Origin: UPXZ01 sp047973025
GTDB taxonomy: Bacteria; Bacteroidota; Bacteroidia; Bacteroidales; Paludibacteraceae
Direction of reading: 5' to 3'
Assembly: GCA_047973025.1 (NCBI GenBank)
Contig: JBKEBE010000051.1
Location: forward strand, 1 to 35,302
Length of the DNA: 35,302 nucleotides
A program made the position numbers and the translations under genes. Below, one piece after another: positions 33,319-35,302 of this stretch. How positions within the stretch are numbered: position 1 is the stretch's first letter; every line of letters starts with the position of its first letter. A model generated the notes under the pieces. It ran no database searches. It worked only from the letters and a program-made list of their open reading frames with translations, and was not told the DNA's origin.

Positions 33319-34197
33319 TCAACTATATTGTAATGCCCGTTTGATAAGCATTGGAATATCTTCCGGCTTGCGAGCTACGGGAACTCCGGCTGCTTCAAAC
33401 GCTGCTATTTTTTCTTCAGCTGTACCACTTCCGCTAGAGATGATAGCCCCGGCATGTCCCATCCTTTTTCCGGGAGGCGCGCTTTGTCCGGCAATGAAAG
33501 CGACGACAGGTTTCGTCATTTGTTTTTTAATGTACTCAGCCGCTTTTTCCTCCGCGTCGCCACCAATTTCGCCTATCAACACTACTGCTTCTGTTTCGGA
33601 ATCATTTTGATACATTTCGAGCAGTTCCTGATAATACAATCCCGCAACCGGATCTCCACCGATTCCGACACAAGTACTCTGTCCTATCCCATTAGTTGTT
33701 AGCTGATTAACCATTTCGTAGGTCAATGTTCCACTTCGGCTTATCAATCCCACATTTCCTTTTTTGAAAATCATTCCGGGTAAAATACCGATCAATGCTT
33801 CGTCCGGCGTGATTAATCCGGGACAGTTTGGACCGATGAGTTTTGTACCTTTCTTATTCAGATAGGGCATTACTCGAACCATGTCTAAGGTAGGAACCCC
33901 TTCTGTGATGGCAACGACCAATCTAATACCGGCTTCGGATGCTTCCAAAATGGCATCCGCGGCAAAGGGCGCGGGAACAAAGATTATGGAAGTATCGGCA
34001 CCTGTTTCATTTACAGCATCAGCTACTGTATTGAAAATGGGAATGTTATCTTCCGTCTTTTGTCCGCCTTTACCGGGAGAAACGCCGGCGACAATATTTG
34101 TTCCGTATGATTTCATTTTTTCGGCATGAAAGCCACCGTCTCGACCGGTAATTCCTTGAACTACAAGGCGTGTTTCTTTATTGATTAGAATGCTCAT
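33319..34197 (-). CDS. sucD: Succinyl-CoA ligase, alpha subunit
   Basis: A 292-residue TCA-cycle enzyme subunit making ATP or GTP from succinyl-CoA. The CoA-binding N-terminal part is VVQGITGRDGGFHAEKM and GVSPGKGG. The middle has GPNCPGLITP and SRSGTLTYEMV, and the phosphorylated histidine lies in KRMGHAGAIISSGSGTAEEK near residue 248. Full length. It follows sucC after 121 bases on the same strand. Confidence 0.96.
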   Translation of the reverse strand: MSILINKETRLVVQGITGRDGGFHAEKMKSYGTNIVAGVSPGKGGQKTEDNIPIFNTVADAVNETGADTSIIFVPAPFAADAILEASEAGIRLVVAITEGVPTLDMVRVMPYLNKKGTKLIGPNCPGLITPDEALIGILPGMIFKKGNVGLISRSGTLTYEMVNQLTTNGIGQSTCVGIGGDPVAGLYYQELLEMYQNDSETEAVVLIGEIGGDAEEKAAEYIKKQMTKPVVAFIAGQSAPPGKRMGHAGAIISSGSGTAEEKIAAFEAAGVPVARKPEDIPMLIKRALQYS

Positions 34198-34318
34198 ATC
34201 TTGTTTTTCCGTTTCCTTAAAAAGAGAGTTTTAGCGTGTAATTTATTGTTTATTTTCTTTTTTCCGACATCTGATTGCCTGAATTGAATCGTCAACATTT
34301 TTCCGTTTTGCTCCGAGA

Positions 34319-35302
34319 CTATGATGAAGCACCCAATTCAATTGCTTTTTGCGCGGCGGTACTCATTGACTCTACAACAGTCAGATTAGTTCCTTTTAAT
34401 ATATCAAGTCCTTCTTTGGCATTGGTGCCGGAGAGTCGAACCACAATCGGAACATTCACATCAATTTGCTTCAAAGCGTCGAGAAGTCCCCGCGCAACAT
34501 CATCACATCGGGTAATACCTCCGAAAATGTTGATCATCACTACTTTTACATTTTCATCCGAAAGGATAAGATTCATCGCGTCAATAACCTTTTGGGGATT
34601 GGACGAGCCCCCAATATCCAAGAAATTTGCAGGTTCGCCGCCGTACATCTTTATCATATCCATGGTAGCCATTGCCAATCCGGCTCCATTGACCATATAG
34701 CCGATATTTCCATCTAATTTGATGTAACTCAATCCTTTTTCTTTCGCTGCTAATTCTTTCTGTTCATTTTCGTCCGGCTCAAAAAGTTGTTCAATAGCCG
34801 GATGGCGAAATAGGGCATTGTCATCAAAATTCATCTTGCCATCCAATGCCAAAAGTTTATTGTCATCTGTAATAACGAGTGGATTTATTTCTACCAAAGA
34901 AGCGTCGGTTTCCAAGCAGATTTTATACATTTTTTGGAATAAATCGGCTGCCTGTTTCACCAGGTTATACTCATCAAACAAACGGAAAGCAATCTTTTTG
35001 GCTAAAAAGGGTTCCATCCCCAAATCTGATTCTATGGGAACTTTCAGAATAGCGTCCGGATTTACCTTGGCAACTTCTTCGATTTCCACTCCTCCTTCGC
35101 GACTTGCCATCAGAATTACCGATTTGGAGTTTCGATCAATAGTCAGACCTACATAAATTTCGGAGTGAAACTTCACGCCTTCCGCCAGCAAAACTTTCTC
35201 GACGGTATAGCCTTTGATGTCCATGCCGAGAATTTTATTGGCCGCTTCACGCGCTTCATCGACGTTTTTTACCAACTTTACACCACCTGCTTTCCCGCGT
35301 CC
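34319..35302 (-). CDS. sucC: Succinyl-CoA ligase, beta subunit (5' end outside window)
   Basis: 328 codons of the beta subunit, starting in mid-gene at GRGKAGGVKLVKN, which in the family lies about 50-55 residues after the start. The missing part is therefore short and beyond 35302. The ATP-grasp domain is followed by NPLVITDDNKLLALDGKMNF, GNIGYMVNGAGLAMATMD, GEPANFLDIGG and VVMINIFGGITRCDDVARG. The ATG that could be read at 35275 is internal. It forms the alpha-beta enzyme with sucD. Confidence 0.96.
   Translation of the reverse strand, partial: GRGKAGGVKLVKNVDEAREAANKILGMDIKGYTVEKVLLAEGVKFHSEIYVGLTIDRNSKSVILMASREGGVEIEEVAKVNPDAILKVPIESDLGMEPFLAKKIAFRLFDEYNLVKQAADLFQKMYKICLETDASLVEINPLVITDDNKLLALDGKMNFDDNALFRHPAIEQLFEPDENEQKELAAKEKGLSYIKLDGNIGYMVNGAGLAMATMDMIKMYGGEPANFLDIGGSSNPQKVIDAMNLILSDENVKVVMINIFGGITRCDDVARGLLDALKQIDVNVPIVVRLSGTNAKEGLDILKGTNLTVVESMSTAAQKAIELGASS

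Overview
The window looks like chromosomal DNA from a member of the Bacteroidota, most likely a Bacteroidales species. The signs are the promoter pattern (TTTG about 19-20 bases upstream of TAnnTTTG, seen cleanly before dnaB and gltX), almost no Shine-Dalgarno sequences, a type IX secretion (T9SS) C-terminal sorting domain, BACON domains, an Oar-type TonB-dependent receptor and a secreted TldD/TldE-like pair. Genus and species cannot be read from the sequence.

Layout. 1-1200 holds a decayed DDE transposase, a (TTTTA)n tract and a tRNA-like relic. 1222-10808 is a plus-strand secretion/toxin locus: a Tat-signal TPR protein, a small T9SS-sorted protein, and a giant LTD-SpvB-FG-GAP-RHS protein split in two by a frameshift. 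The giant protein ends in an HExxH metallopeptidase-like toxin tip, whose stop codon overlaps a secreted immunity candidate. 10776-14613 is an AT-rich toxin/immunity graveyard or reservoir. It holds a RAYT (REP-associated tyrosine transposase) element, two transposase-less derivatives of it, several half-copies, and immunity-like genes. Two of these genes still carry the 3' part of a toxin upstream, and each toxin remnant starts at an element right end.

14624-20065 carries a hot-dog thioesterase (minus strand), an Oar-like TonB-dependent receptor and its BACON/OB-fold lipoprotein partner. 20179-25428 is a minus-strand cluster gltX, GT4 glycosyltransferase, wecB, xseA. 25602-26618 is an uncharacterised lipoprotein. 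26771-31390 is a minus-strand cluster ispE, GNAT acetyltransferase, secreted TldD-like metallopeptidase, and a TldE-like partner lacking the zinc motif. dnaB (plus) converges on sucCD (minus) across a strong bidirectional terminator; sucC runs off the window end.

How the parts fit. The toxin locus looks like a polymorphic toxin system: an RHS carrier, an exchangeable AT-rich C-terminal tip and a translationally coupled immunity gene, followed by displaced tip/immunity modules. The most unusual point is that these modules are separated not by copies of the RHS core, as in classical orphan RHS cassettes, but by a RAYT element and its hairpin-rich non-autonomous derivatives. Those have inverted terminal repeats and cut each displaced toxin at its 5' side while leaving the immunity gene intact. 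The remaining genes are ordinary housekeeping and envelope functions.
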